A stretch of DNA of 5,917 nucleotides from Bacillota bacterium (GTDB lineage Bacteria; Bacillota_E; Sulfobacillia; Sulfobacillales; Sulfobacillaceae): the NCBI GenBank assembly GCA_021802225.1, contig JAKAAS010000141.1:1-5917 (forward strand), given 5' to 3'. The stretch's first letter is position 1. Each line of letters begins with the position of its first letter. The notes beneath the pieces are model-generated. The model was not told where the DNA came from and did no database searches. It was given only the letters and a program-made list of their open reading frames with translations. Of the stretch, positions 1 to 5,917 are shown piece by piece. The translations under genes were made by a program, and so were the position numbers.

Positions 1-671
1 TCAGTGACTGCCCCCCAAGAACCCGTTAGCGGCTGCCCTATGCCTTGCGGGGTCCCCAGGGAATGATTGCGGCCCACGAATTGCGCACGGTCGGTCTCGA
101 ATTCGTACGGCAAGACGTCCTCTGAATACATCGCATGGGCGGCCCAAATCTCCACCTCCTCCTCTTGCCGCGGCCTCCGGTGCGCCAAGAGGCAGCGAGC
201 GGCGGGATCATGAGAGGTCTCTACAAACAATTTGCTATAAGCCGGATGGGCGAGGTCTGCGGCGGGGTCGGCGAGCGACAGTTCCAAAAATGAGGTGACT
301 TCCAGCGTTCGCGCCCGCTCAGACCGATTAGTGACGACGAGGCGGCGGATTTCCGCATCCACATCGGGGTGGACGGTCACGTCGAGACTCCAGTGGATGT
401 CTTGGCAGCGGCCTTGAAAGCTGGTGTGATTCACCCGAAATATAGTCTCAATGGGGGTTTCGGTCTGGCAAGGAAAAAGGCTGGCACTCCATGTCGCCTG
501 CGAATCGACGTCACGCAGATAAATGGCGTACCCGGTGGAGCTCACCACGGGGTCCCGATCCCAGCGGGTGACGGCCACTCCTCGCCATGTCAGTCCTCCG
601 CTGCCGTCCTCACGGCTGCAGCTCGCAAAAGTGCCGTTAGACGCCACATTGATCTGGGGCACCGGCTCTAT
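1..671 (-). other. N-terminal beta-sandwich of the GH94 phosphorylase module (residues about 1400-1622), truncated
   Basis: After a short proline-containing linker the sequence enters the conserved start of the C-terminal glucan phosphorylase module: VAVTRWDRD (W1436, D1437, D1439), YLRDVDS (R1452, D1453), WSASLFP, a 'DAEIRRLVVTNRS' strand, LEVTSFLEL, and PAADLAHPAYSKLFVET. The last visible residues (LTGSWGAVT) match the end of this beta-rich subdomain. The catalytic (alpha/alpha)6 part, with its acid residue and phosphate site, lies beyond base 1. In Cgs enzymes this module shortens the chain by phosphorolysis and so sets ring size. Whether it is intact here cannot be judged from the window. 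Confidence 0.82.
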
Positions 672-3600
672 TGCGGTAAACCGGCGGGCGCCCGCGCCTG
701 GATCACTTTCCATTTGGGGCAGGGACGGTGGTATTTCCCGAGGCAGGGTCATTAAAGCCGGTCTGTCGGGCACCCGCTCTTGCAACAACAAATTGACGGC
801 TTTCACATGAGGATCCGCTTGCATCCGGTCGATCATCACATCATGGCGAAGGAGATTGGTCAAGGTCAACAAACTCATAGCCTGATGGTGTGCCATAAAG
901 CTTTGAACCACCTGATAGGCGCTGCCTTTGGGCAAGTGACGGCGGGTAAAATCGACCGCCTCATAAAATCCGTAAGGACCTTTGGCTCCCAAATTTTCCA
1001 ATTGCTGCAGTGACTCGAGAGCTTCGGGTCCAGCATAGGGCAACGCCATTATAGTGGCATAGGGGGCTACCACCAAATTTTCGCCGAGGCCGCTATTCAT
1101 ACCCAGCCCCGGCACACCAAAAGCGCGATATTGGTAGTTCCACTGGTAGTCGAATCGGTAGTAGCCACTTTCCGAAATGCCAAAAGGCACACCGCACTGT
1201 GCGGCGTAGTGGCGTTGACGGGCGATTACTCCTTGGAAGGTGGAGTCCCATATGGACTGGCGGTAGGTGCGGAAAATAATATTCGGCAATAAATATTCAA
1301 ACATGGAACCGGACCATGACAAGAGGGTTTTCCTCCGGTTTGAAAGAGTCATGGCACGGCCCAAAGCAAACCAGTGGGAAGCAGGAATTTGGCCGAGGGC
1401 AATCGCCATAAGGCTGGTTTGACGGGACTCCGAAGCCAATAAATCGTAAAGCGAGGTGTCCCGTTGATGGGCGCTGACGTTAAAGCCGATAGCAAACAGC
1501 TGTTCGTCCGGACTGAATAGCGGCAGGAAATCGGTATTGCCGATGAGGTGCCAAATTAATTCTTCCATGGCCTGTAGACGCTCAGCCCAGGCTTTTTCGA
1601 GGGCCCGGTACCCTCCCAAAGCCCGACGCACCAGCAGCAAATACGCTACGAAATTTCCTGAGTCCACGGTCGAGACGTAGCGCGGCTCCAAGGGCGCGGC
1701 GGTCTCGGTGTCATACCAATTGAAGAGGTGGCCGCGCCACTTATCCATCCTCGCCAGTGTGGCCAAAGTGGCCCCTATGCGGTCGACCATGGTCTGGGTA
1801 TCGATCAGGGCAAGGTCGCGGGCCGCGACCACCGAGGCCAGATACAGTCCAATGTTGGTGGGCGACGTCCGGTGGGCAATCTTCTCCCCTGTAGGGAACT
1901 GCACATTATCGGGAGGCAGCCACGACTCCTTGGCCGTCACATAGTGGTCGAAGAAAGCCCATATCTGGCGTGCCCACAGTTCCAACTGAGCCGTTGCCGC
2001 ATCAGTCCAGCGGGTCTGCCACGTATGCAGCGGACGGCTCATGTGCCCGATCACCGGTCCGGACAGCAACCAGAGCGCTGGTAACACCGTACCGATGATA
2101 TGGTCGCCCGGGGATGTCGCCAGCCATGCCCAGGCTGCAAATAGGGCAATGGCGGCATAACTTTGCTTTTCATACATAAAAGTATGGGTGCCGCCGCGGT
2201 TGGTCTGTTTAGCGGGTACCCACTCCAGCAAATGGCGCTGGCTGACTAACAATCGGTATAGGGTTCTCACGATGGCGATGATGTTTCCCACGGCAGTGAA
2301 GGGAAGGGTCATCAACTGCACCAAGCTTTGTCCGAATGCCAGCCCCAGCCGCTTTAAACGAGCCCATCCCCAAACGCCTCCGAGAATCGCCTGCACCAAG
2401 GGTAAGAATATTGTCAATAAGACAATTCCGGCCCAGACCTCGCGGTGCCCGGGAAGCACCGACAGTCCAAGCAGGGCAACCCCAAAGAGTGCGGGAGCGA
2501 CCAAACTACGGCGCAGATTGTCGATAATTTGCCAGCGGGCCAAGGGGCTGAGGTCGACACGCTGGGATAATCCGCGCCGATTTTTCCAATGGACCCCAAG
2601 CCACGGCAGCAACTGCCAGTCGCCCCGGATCCATCGGTCGGCGCGCCGCTGGTAGGCATAAAAGGAACTGGGATGATCCTCTATGACCTCAATGTCTGGC
2701 GTCAACCCGGTGCGCAGGAATCCTCCTTCCAGTAAATCATGGCTCAGCACCAAGTTGTCAGGAATTCGCTCTACGACGGTTTTGAGAAATGCTTGGACAT
2801 CAAAAATACCTTTACCGACAAAAGCTGCTTCGCCAAACAAATTTTGATAAGGATGCGATACGGCAAACACGTAAGGGTCAATGCCAGGTTCGCCGGCCCA
2901 GAGTGCGGCCAGCCGTGATCCTTGTGCTGAGTCATAGCTGATGGCAATCCGGGGCTCAAGGACGCCGAATCCCTCGACAACCCGAGTTTGAGTGGAATTT
3001 AACCGCGGACGATTGTACGGGAAATGCATGGTGCCCACCATGCGGGCCACCACACCGATGGGAAGTTTGGTGTCGTGGTCTACGGTGAAGACATAGCGTA
3101 TCTGATGAAGAATATCCAGGCTTCCATGCACTGTGGTAAAACTAGTATCCTGGCGGCCAGACAACAGCTCGACAAACTCGACCAATTTACCCCGTTTGCG
3201 TTCCCATCCCATGAAAACGCGTTCTGAAGAGTTATAGCGGCGGGTGCGATGAAACAAAAAGAAACGGTCAGCACCATACTGCGCCCGGAGACGGTCAATG
3301 TGATTGATGGCATAGGTGATAAGCTCGGGATCGCCGGGGACGGTCTCGGTAGCCCCATCTTCGAAATCGGCTAAAATAGCGAAGGTAATGTTTGACTGGC
3401 GATTCGCCAAATAGTGTACTTCGAGGCGGGACACTACGTCGTCGACTTCGTCACGATCCGACCAAATGATGGGGATTACCACCATCGTGCGGGCATCTTC
3501 AGGCACCGTTGCCGAAAAATCATAGCGAAGCAAGATCCTGGCCGGATATCCGCGCACAATAGCCATCTGAGCCAAGGTCACCATCCACTCGCTCACCGGC

Positions 3601-4868
3601 AGCGATAGCGCGACGAAAATAATGAGCCATGACCATCCCCCGATCGCCAACTTGTCGGTAACCCAGACACCTGATGCCCATAACAATCCCAAGAACAGCA
3701 CCGCCAACCCCAGCCAATATGCCGACAGCGGGTGTCGGCGAATGGCCCAGGAAGGGTGCCAGCGGGGCCGCCTGACGTCCGATAGGGCCTGGCTGAGTAG
3801 GAGGATGCCGTCGGGATCCAAGAGATAGTACGCAAAATGAGATTGCCGCAACATGGGGTCGTCTCCTTGGGCGTTTTTGGCGACTTGAATTGCCGTGCGG
3901 GCAATTAACGACTCCGGCAGGTGCAACTGCCCCGCGATTTTTTCTACCCGGTTGCGTAATAGGTCTTGACTGGCACAATCCAATAGGCGATATTCCCCAC
4001 GGGGGTCCGATGATAGGATTTTGTCCACGTGGGAAATGTTCATAAACGTGGTGCGCCACGGTTGACGTTCTAGGCGGTGAAGACTCGTGACGAGATCTCC
4101 ACAGATGACTTGAAGATGTGCGTCGAATTGATGTTCAAAAGACGTCATTTGCTCCAGGTCGACTTGGCGATTATCTACATAAGCCTGGAGCCAGTCCCGA
4201 ACCTTGTCCATCTCCGGTTCCCATTCGTTGAGATGGCGGACCCAATGCACGACTTCGACAGCAGTTAAACGCCGGCGACCGACCATTTGGTTCAATGCGG
4301 ATTGAATTTGTTGATCGGAGTGGGCAGCGGACTTCAATGGAGCCAGAACGCTGCTCACCTGAGCACAGACCTCATGGCGGTGGCGGACCTCACCCATAGT
4401 CTGGGCCAATTGGCGAATGATGGCCACCCGCATCGCCTCCGGGAACACCCAGCATTCTAAGATGGTCAGCACCGATACTTCTTGGTAGGCTTCAACATAC
4501 TGTTCAAAGTCGCGAGGATCATAATGCCCATCGGCATGGCTCAAATAGTCTTGGCAGATAGCATACACACGGGGCATACCCGTTCCGGAAAGACGCGGCA
4601 GTCGGTGAAAGACACGACGCGGGAGCTGACGCTGGACCACTTGCGCTTGAGTCTGAATAAAGGCGATGTGGTCGAGCAGCCAATCCTCCGCTGGCTGAGA
4701 GCACAGGACGCGCAAATGTGACAGATGCATGGCAAACGTATGGAGGCTCGACACGTCACGGTTAAATGCGGGCCAAAATGTTCGCGCCTGTGGACGGCCA
4801 TGCGTCACTTCACTCAGTAATGCAAATTCGCGAGCTCGGACTTGCAGTTGGTCGTGGTTCAGTCTCAT
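1..4868 (-). CDS. ndvB: Cyclic beta-1,2-glucan synthase family protein, C-terminus cut by the window edge
   Basis: A single frame of 1622 codons runs without a stop from the ATG at 4866-4868 to base 1, so the gene continues beyond the window. Family members are about 2800 residues, so 1100-1200 residues are probably missing. Visible order: N-terminal region (1-380); membrane helices about 383-403 and 411-432; GT84 glycosyltransferase domain; helices about 789-805, 812-829, 903-917 and 922-941; PF10091 'glycoamylase' cyclisation domain; start of the GH94 module. Family knowledge: the enzyme sits in the inner membrane and makes beta-1,2-glucan from UDP-glucose, controls its length by phosphorolysis and cyclises it. 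Start choice rests on a GGGAGGA ribosome binding site four bases upstream and an in-frame TAG at 4974-4976. I checked the frame at many points and saw no frameshift. The symbol follows the rhizobial homologue (also chvB, cgs). Family assignment is secure; a cyclic product is inferred. Confidence 0.93.
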   Translation of the reverse strand, partial: MRLNHDQLQVRAREFALLSEVTHGRPQARTFWPAFNRDVSSLHTFAMHLSHLRVLCSQPAEDWLLDHIAFIQTQAQVVQRQLPRRVFHRLPRLSGTGMPRVYAICQDYLSHADGHYDPRDFEQYVEAYQEVSVLTILECWVFPEAMRVAIIRQLAQTMGEVRHRHEVCAQVSSVLAPLKSAAHSDQQIQSALNQMVGRRRLTAVEVVHWVRHLNEWEPEMDKVRDWLQAYVDNRQVDLEQMTSFEHQFDAHLQVICGDLVTSLHRLERQPWRTTFMNISHVDKILSSDPRGEYRLLDCASQDLLRNRVEKIAGQLHLPESLIARTAIQVAKNAQGDDPMLRQSHFAYYLLDPDGILLLSQALSDVRRPRWHPSWAIRRHPLSAYWLGLAVLFLGLLWASGVWVTDKLAIGGWSWLIIFVALSLPVSEWMVTLAQMAIVRGYPARILLRYDFSATVPEDARTMVVIPIIWSDRDEVDDVVSRLEVHYLANRQSNITFAILADFEDGATETVPGDPELITYAINHIDRLRAQYGADRFFLFHRTRRYNSSERVFMGWERKRGKLVEFVELLSGRQDTSFTTVHGSLDILHQIRYVFTVDHDTKLPIGVVARMVGTMHFPYNRPRLNSTQTRVVEGFGVLEPRIAISYDSAQGSRLAALWAGEPGIDPYVFAVSHPYQNLFGEAAFVGKGIFDVQAFLKTVVERIPDNLVLSHDLLEGGFLRTGLTPDIEVIEDHPSSFYAYQRRADRWIRGDWQLLPWLGVHWKNRRGLSQRVDLSPLARWQIIDNLRRSLVAPALFGVALLGLSVLPGHREVWAGIVLLTIFLPLVQAILGGVWGWARLKRLGLAFGQSLVQLMTLPFTAVGNIIAIVRTLYRLLVSQRHLLEWVPAKQTNRGGTHTFMYEKQSYAAIALFAAWAWLATSPGDHIIGTVLPALWLLSGPVIGHMSRPLHTWQTRWTDAATAQLELWARQIWAFFDHYVTAKESWLPPDNVQFPTGEKIAHRTSPTNIGLYLASVVAARDLALIDTQTMVDRIGATLATLARMDKWRGHLFNWYDTETAAPLEPRYVSTVDSGNFVAYLLLVRRALGGYRALEKAWAERLQAMEELIWHLIGNTDFLPLFSPDEQLFAIGFNVSAHQRDTSLYDLLASESRQTSLMAIALGQIPASHWFALGRAMTLSNRRKTLLSWSGSMFEYLLPNIIFRTYRQSIWDSTFQGVIARQRHYAAQCGVPFGISESGYYRFDYQWNYQYRAFGVPGLGMNSGLGENLVVAPYATIMALPYAGPEALESLQQLENLGAKGPYGFYEAVDFTRRHLPKGSAYQVVQSFMAHHQAMSLLTLTNLLRHDVMIDRMQADPHVKAVNLLLQERVPDRPALMTLPREIPPSLPQMESDPGAGARRFTAIEPVPQINVASNGTFASCSREDGSGGLTWRGVAVTRWDRDPVVSSTGYAIYLRDVDSQATWSASLFPCQTETPIETIFRVNHTSFQGRCQDIHWSLDVTVHPDVDAEIRRLVVTNRSERARTLEVTSFLELSLADPAADLAHPAYSKLFVETSHDPAARCLLAHRRPRQEEEVEIWAAHAMYSEDVLPYEFETDRAQFVGRNHSLGTPQGIGQPLTGSWGAVT
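729..1991 (-). other. PF10091 'glycoamylase' / GH189-like cyclisation domain (residues about 960-1380)
   Basis: The (alpha/alpha)6-type domain follows the sixth membrane helix. Landmarks: RTSPTNIGLYL (1000-1010), NWYDT (1050-1054), EPRYVSTVDSGN (1061-1072), MFEYLLP (from 1189, E1191), PFGISES (1228-1234, E1233), NYQYRAFGVPG, NLVVAPYAT, FYEAVDF (E1303) and MAHHQAM (1325-1331). These are the signature blocks of the domain in cyclic beta-1,2-glucan synthases. There it is credited with transglycosylation that closes the ring (GH189; related to GH144 beta-1,2-glucanases). E1191, E1233 and E1303 are conserved-looking candidates for catalysis, but I cannot assign the catalytic residues from sequence alone. 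In some homologues the domain could act as a hydrolase instead, giving linear product. Confidence 0.85.
2598..3569 (-). other. GT84 glycosyltransferase domain of the glucan synthase (residues about 434-757)
   Basis: This is the cytosolic processive transferase domain lying between membrane helices 2 and 3. Seen in order: ILADFED with D501 and D504; MGWERKRGKL at 553-562; TVDHDTKLP with the metal/UDP-binding DxD pair D597 and D599; LSHDLLEG with D711 and E714; and R742-A-D-R745-W746 followed by IRGDWQ. This matches the D, D, D, (Q/R)xxRW pattern known for GT-A fold processive synthases and for Cgs. All the expected acidic and RW residues are present, so the transferase is predicted to be active. 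It would move glucose from UDP-glucose onto a growing beta-1,2-glucan; specificity is inferred from the family, not seen directly. Confidence 0.88.
3729..4868 (-). other. N-terminal cytosolic region of the glucan synthase (residues about 1-380)
   Basis: About 380 residues precede the first membrane helix. The region is rich in Gln, His, Arg and Leu and looks helical. No signal peptide is seen at the start (MRLNHDQLQVRARE), as expected for a protein whose N-terminus stays in the cytoplasm. Its last third has the family-typical run of a 'HVDKIL..DP.G.Y' segment, then a 'DLLRNRVEKIA' segment, then a 'YYLLDPDG' segment just before the membrane. I see no catalytic motif here. The function of this region in the family is not clear to me. 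Confidence 0.7.
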
Positions 4869-5108
4869 CGAGTCCTCCCGCGTGAAGGGTCCCCAGTCTA
4901 CGCTAGGAGTCTGAGGCAATTTCAACCAAAAATCTTCACCATGAAAATATCTCCAGAAAGCACCGGCTTTATGCTACGGTTTTTTCTCTGTTTCGGGATT
5001 CCAGCGCGTCCAGACCGTGAGAGAACACCCCGATCAGAAGGGGTTGGCTGCGGGCCCTAGTGTCCGGTGCCCCGGGGTGATGGAGTCGGTGCCGCATCCA
5101 AACGAAAA
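4869..5108 (-). other. Leader / probable promoter region of the glucan synthase gene
   Basis: About 240 bases upstream of the synthase start have no convincing gene on either strand. On the minus strand the part nearest the gene is AT-rich. Weak promoter-like hexamers are TTGAAA (4920-4925) with TAGACT (4895-4900), 19 bases apart, and TTGGTT (4924-4929) with TAGCGT (4900-4905), 18 bases apart. An A-rich run followed by TAGCAT (about 4970-4975) is a further possible -10 with no good -35. None is strong enough to name as the promoter. I see no riboswitch-like or operator-like structure. Confidence 0.35.
4873..4879 (-). promoter_or_regulatory. Ribosome binding site of the glucan synthase gene
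   Basis: On the minus strand the bases read GGGAGGA, four bases before the ATG at 4866-4868. This is a near-perfect Shine-Dalgarno match and decides the start. No ATG or GTG lies in frame between this site and the upstream in-frame stop at 4974-4976 that would be a better start. Confidence 0.85.
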
Positions 5109-5439
5109 CTAATCGCGATACCAACAAGACCATTTCAAACAATCCCATACGAGCACGGCAATGCGCTCCACCCGGCGTGGGTGAAGTTCGGGAATCAGGC
5201 GGATTGAACGGTTCTCCGGTATGATGAATTTCTCATTTCTAAAATCTTGGGCCCCCGCATCCCACTGCGGAGACGTCGGTGTGGTCAGCCACACCGGCGA
5301 AATTCCCCAATGGGTGTAGGTTGCCGTGCGCGATGTTAAAGCGCTCTGAATAAAGCATCCGCCGGAACACCTGCTGCCCGAACAGGATGGCTTTCATAAG
5401 AATTCCGGGCAACCACATACTCGGCTGTTTCCTCCCCAT
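5109..5439 (-). pseudogene. Possible decayed or frameshifted small gene of unknown function
   Basis: Two overlapping minus-strand open frames lie here. The first runs from an ATG at 5437-5439 (internal ATGs follow at about 5419 and 5401) to a TAG at 5239-5241, and includes MKAILFGQQVFRRMLYSERF. The second is open from a stop near 5335 down to a TAG at 5109-5111 and includes HWGISPVWLTTP, RNEKFIIPENRSIRLIPEL and HPRRVERIAVLVWD. Joining them with one frameshift near 5310-5335 would give a protein of about 100 residues. The third-position GC of the second frame (roughly 60% by hand count) is coding-like but not decisive. I recognise no family. No ribosome binding site is well placed: GGGGAGG lies just inside the first ATG, 12 bases from the next ATG. 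It could equally be non-coding. Confidence 0.25.
5275..5298. repeat. Inverted repeat, 8-10 bp arms, 4-base loop
   Basis: CGGTGTGG (5277-5284) and CCACACCG (5289-5296) are perfect inverted arms around the loop TCAG. A wobble pair and a G-C pair extend the stem to 5275-5298. No T run follows on either strand, so it does not look like an intrinsic terminator. It lies inside the possible decayed gene and could be an operator-like site, a transcript hairpin or chance. Confidence 0.5.
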
Positions 5440-5462
5440 GCCACGGTCCGGTTCTCATATTC

Positions 5463-5492
5463 AAAAAGGCCAGACGGGAACCCCGTCTGGCC
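5463..5492 (-). terminator. Rho-independent terminator of the radical SAM gene
   Basis: GGCCAGACGGG (5468-5478) and CCCGTCTGGCC (5482-5492) form a perfect 11-bp stem around a 3-base loop. Read on the minus strand the hairpin is followed directly by TTTTT (5463-5467). It starts about 45 bases after the TAA of the radical SAM gene. There is no T run on the plus-strand side, so it is oriented for minus-strand transcripts. It should prevent read-through from the radical SAM gene into the glucan synthase gene. Confidence 0.88.
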
Positions 5493-5536
5493 GATATACT
5501 TCGGAACGTACCGCCAAGCAGCGCAGTGGCGGGAAT

Positions 5537-5917
5537 TTACACGGGCTGCATGACGTCTTCGTCTTCATCCAAGGCCGGGCAGCCGGGATCCTGCGCTAGA
5601 TAATTGCCAGTGACCGCATACGCCCGCGCCCTCGACCCTCCACAGATCTCATGGTAGTCGCAGACCCCGCAACGCCCTTCAAAATTGGTCGAGTCGCGCA
5701 GCGTGCAGAACAGCTCGGAATTCCGGTAGATTTCGCTGAACGGCTGCTGTTTGAGACTGCCTGCCGAAATGGGCAGGTAACCGGATGGGTAGACGTCGCC
5801 ATAATGGCTGATGAAAGCAAAGCCTTGAGCCTCGCGGATCGTGGGCGCGGAGTCCAGAGGACGCCCTAAGACCCGGGCAAACTGCGGCGCGCCAACGGAA
5901 GTGACCCGGAAGGAGAC
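5537..5917 (-). CDS. Radical SAM/SPASM protein, TIGR04053 (BA_1875)-like, C-terminal 126 residues
   Basis: The frame is open from the right edge to a TAA at 5537-5539, so only the C-terminus is in view; the radical SAM core with its CxxxCxxC cluster lies outside. Visible: FISHYGDVYPSGYLPISAG, the typical 'display strand' before a SPASM-type domain; then IYRNSELF, a lone Cys (5705-5707), and RCGVCDYHEIC with cysteines at 5669-5671, 5660-5662 and 5642-5644 (CxxCx5C). Next come GGSRARAYAVTGNYL and a last Cys (5579-5581). These cysteines would hold an auxiliary iron-sulfur cluster. The layout matches the TIGR04053 family, related to NirJ/AhbC-type enzymes of haem and peptide modification; the substrate is unknown. 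The protein ends in an unusual acidic tail (DEDEDVMQPV). Its own terminator follows. Family confidence is high, function unknown. Confidence 0.82.
   Translation of the reverse strand, partial: VSFRVTSVGAPQFARVLGRPLDSAPTIREAQGFAFISHYGDVYPSGYLPISAGSLKQQPFSEIYRNSELFCTLRDSTNFEGRCGVCDYHEICGGSRARAYAVTGNYLAQDPGCPALDEDEDVMQPV

Noticed and set aside
369..1013. Plus-strand open frames of 77-128 residues (369-755, 523-810, 780-1013)
   Set aside because: They lie antisense to the conserved glucan synthase frame, have low-complexity or implausible composition, and no ribosome binding sites; they are shadows of the minus-strand gene.
2188..2655. Plus-strand 155-residue open frame
   Set aside because: Antisense to the GT84 C-terminus and membrane helices 3 and 4 of the synthase; very rich in Arg, Pro and Ser, and with no family resemblance.
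3520..4059. Minus-strand 179-residue open frame
   Set aside because: Same strand as the synthase but a different frame. The synthase frame here encodes membrane helices 1 and 2 and conserved pre-membrane motifs, so this is an out-of-frame shadow.
4922..4942. Minus-strand mini-ORF MVKIFG in the synthase leader, with a GGAG eight bases upstream
   Set aside because: Six codons is expected by chance, and no attenuation-type structure accompanies it.
5387..5599. Plus-strand 70-residue open frame
   Set aside because: It runs through the terminator hairpin and into the antisense of the radical SAM C-terminus; no supporting ribosome binding site or family match.
5760..5777. Inverted repeat CCTGCC / GGCAGG inside the radical SAM gene
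   Set aside because: Six-base arms inside a conserved coding segment, with no T run; likely chance.
5596..5869. Open frames at 5596-5820 (minus) and 5651-5869 (plus)
   Set aside because: Both overlap the well-supported radical SAM/SPASM frame with its conserved cysteines; they are shadows.
1..5917. CRISPR arrays, tRNA or rRNA genes, insertion sequence ends
   Set aside because: No regularly spaced repeats, cloverleaf or ribosomal RNA segments, transposase motifs or paired terminal repeats were seen on either strand.

Overview
The window is almost entirely minus-strand. Two protein genes run off its two ends, separated by about 670 bp without a clear intact gene. The left 4.87 kb is one uninterrupted minus-strand reading frame. 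It starts at an ATG at 4866-4868 behind a strong GGGAGGA ribosome binding site and is still open at base 1, giving 1622 complete codons. It encodes the N-terminal half or more of a very large membrane enzyme of the cyclic beta-1,2-glucan synthase family (NdvB/ChvB/Cgs). The order is a cytosolic N-terminal region, two membrane helices, a GT84-type glycosyltransferase domain, four more membrane helices, a 'glycoamylase'-type cyclisation domain (PF10091, GH189-like), and the N-terminal beta-sandwich of the GH94 phosphorylase module. The catalytic part of the GH94 module lies outside the window.

The right end (5537-5917, minus strand) holds the last 126 codons of a radical SAM/SPASM protein. It resembles the TIGR04053 (BA_1875-like) family, with a CxxCx5C cysteine cluster followed by a GGSRARAYAVTG-type signature. 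A convincing rho-independent terminator (11-bp GC-rich stem, 3-nt loop, T5 on the minus strand) follows 45 bases after its stop. It separates this gene from the glucan synthase gene, so the two are probably independent transcription units that merely share a strand.

The stretch between them (4869-5536) contains the terminator, an 8-10 bp inverted repeat at 5275-5298, two overlapping minus-strand open frames (5109-5439) that could be a decayed or frameshifted small gene, and the leader of the synthase gene. No RNA gene, CRISPR array or recognisable insertion sequence is visible.

The organism is a bacterium of moderately high GC content (judged by eye). The strong GGAGG ribosome binding site and the TIGR04053-like gene would fit a high-GC Firmicutes-type lineage (Sulfobacillus-like is a guess), but this is weak inference. 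Together the synthase modules would polymerise UDP-glucose into a linear beta-1,2-glucan at the inner membrane, trim chain length and close the ring. No exporter gene is in view.
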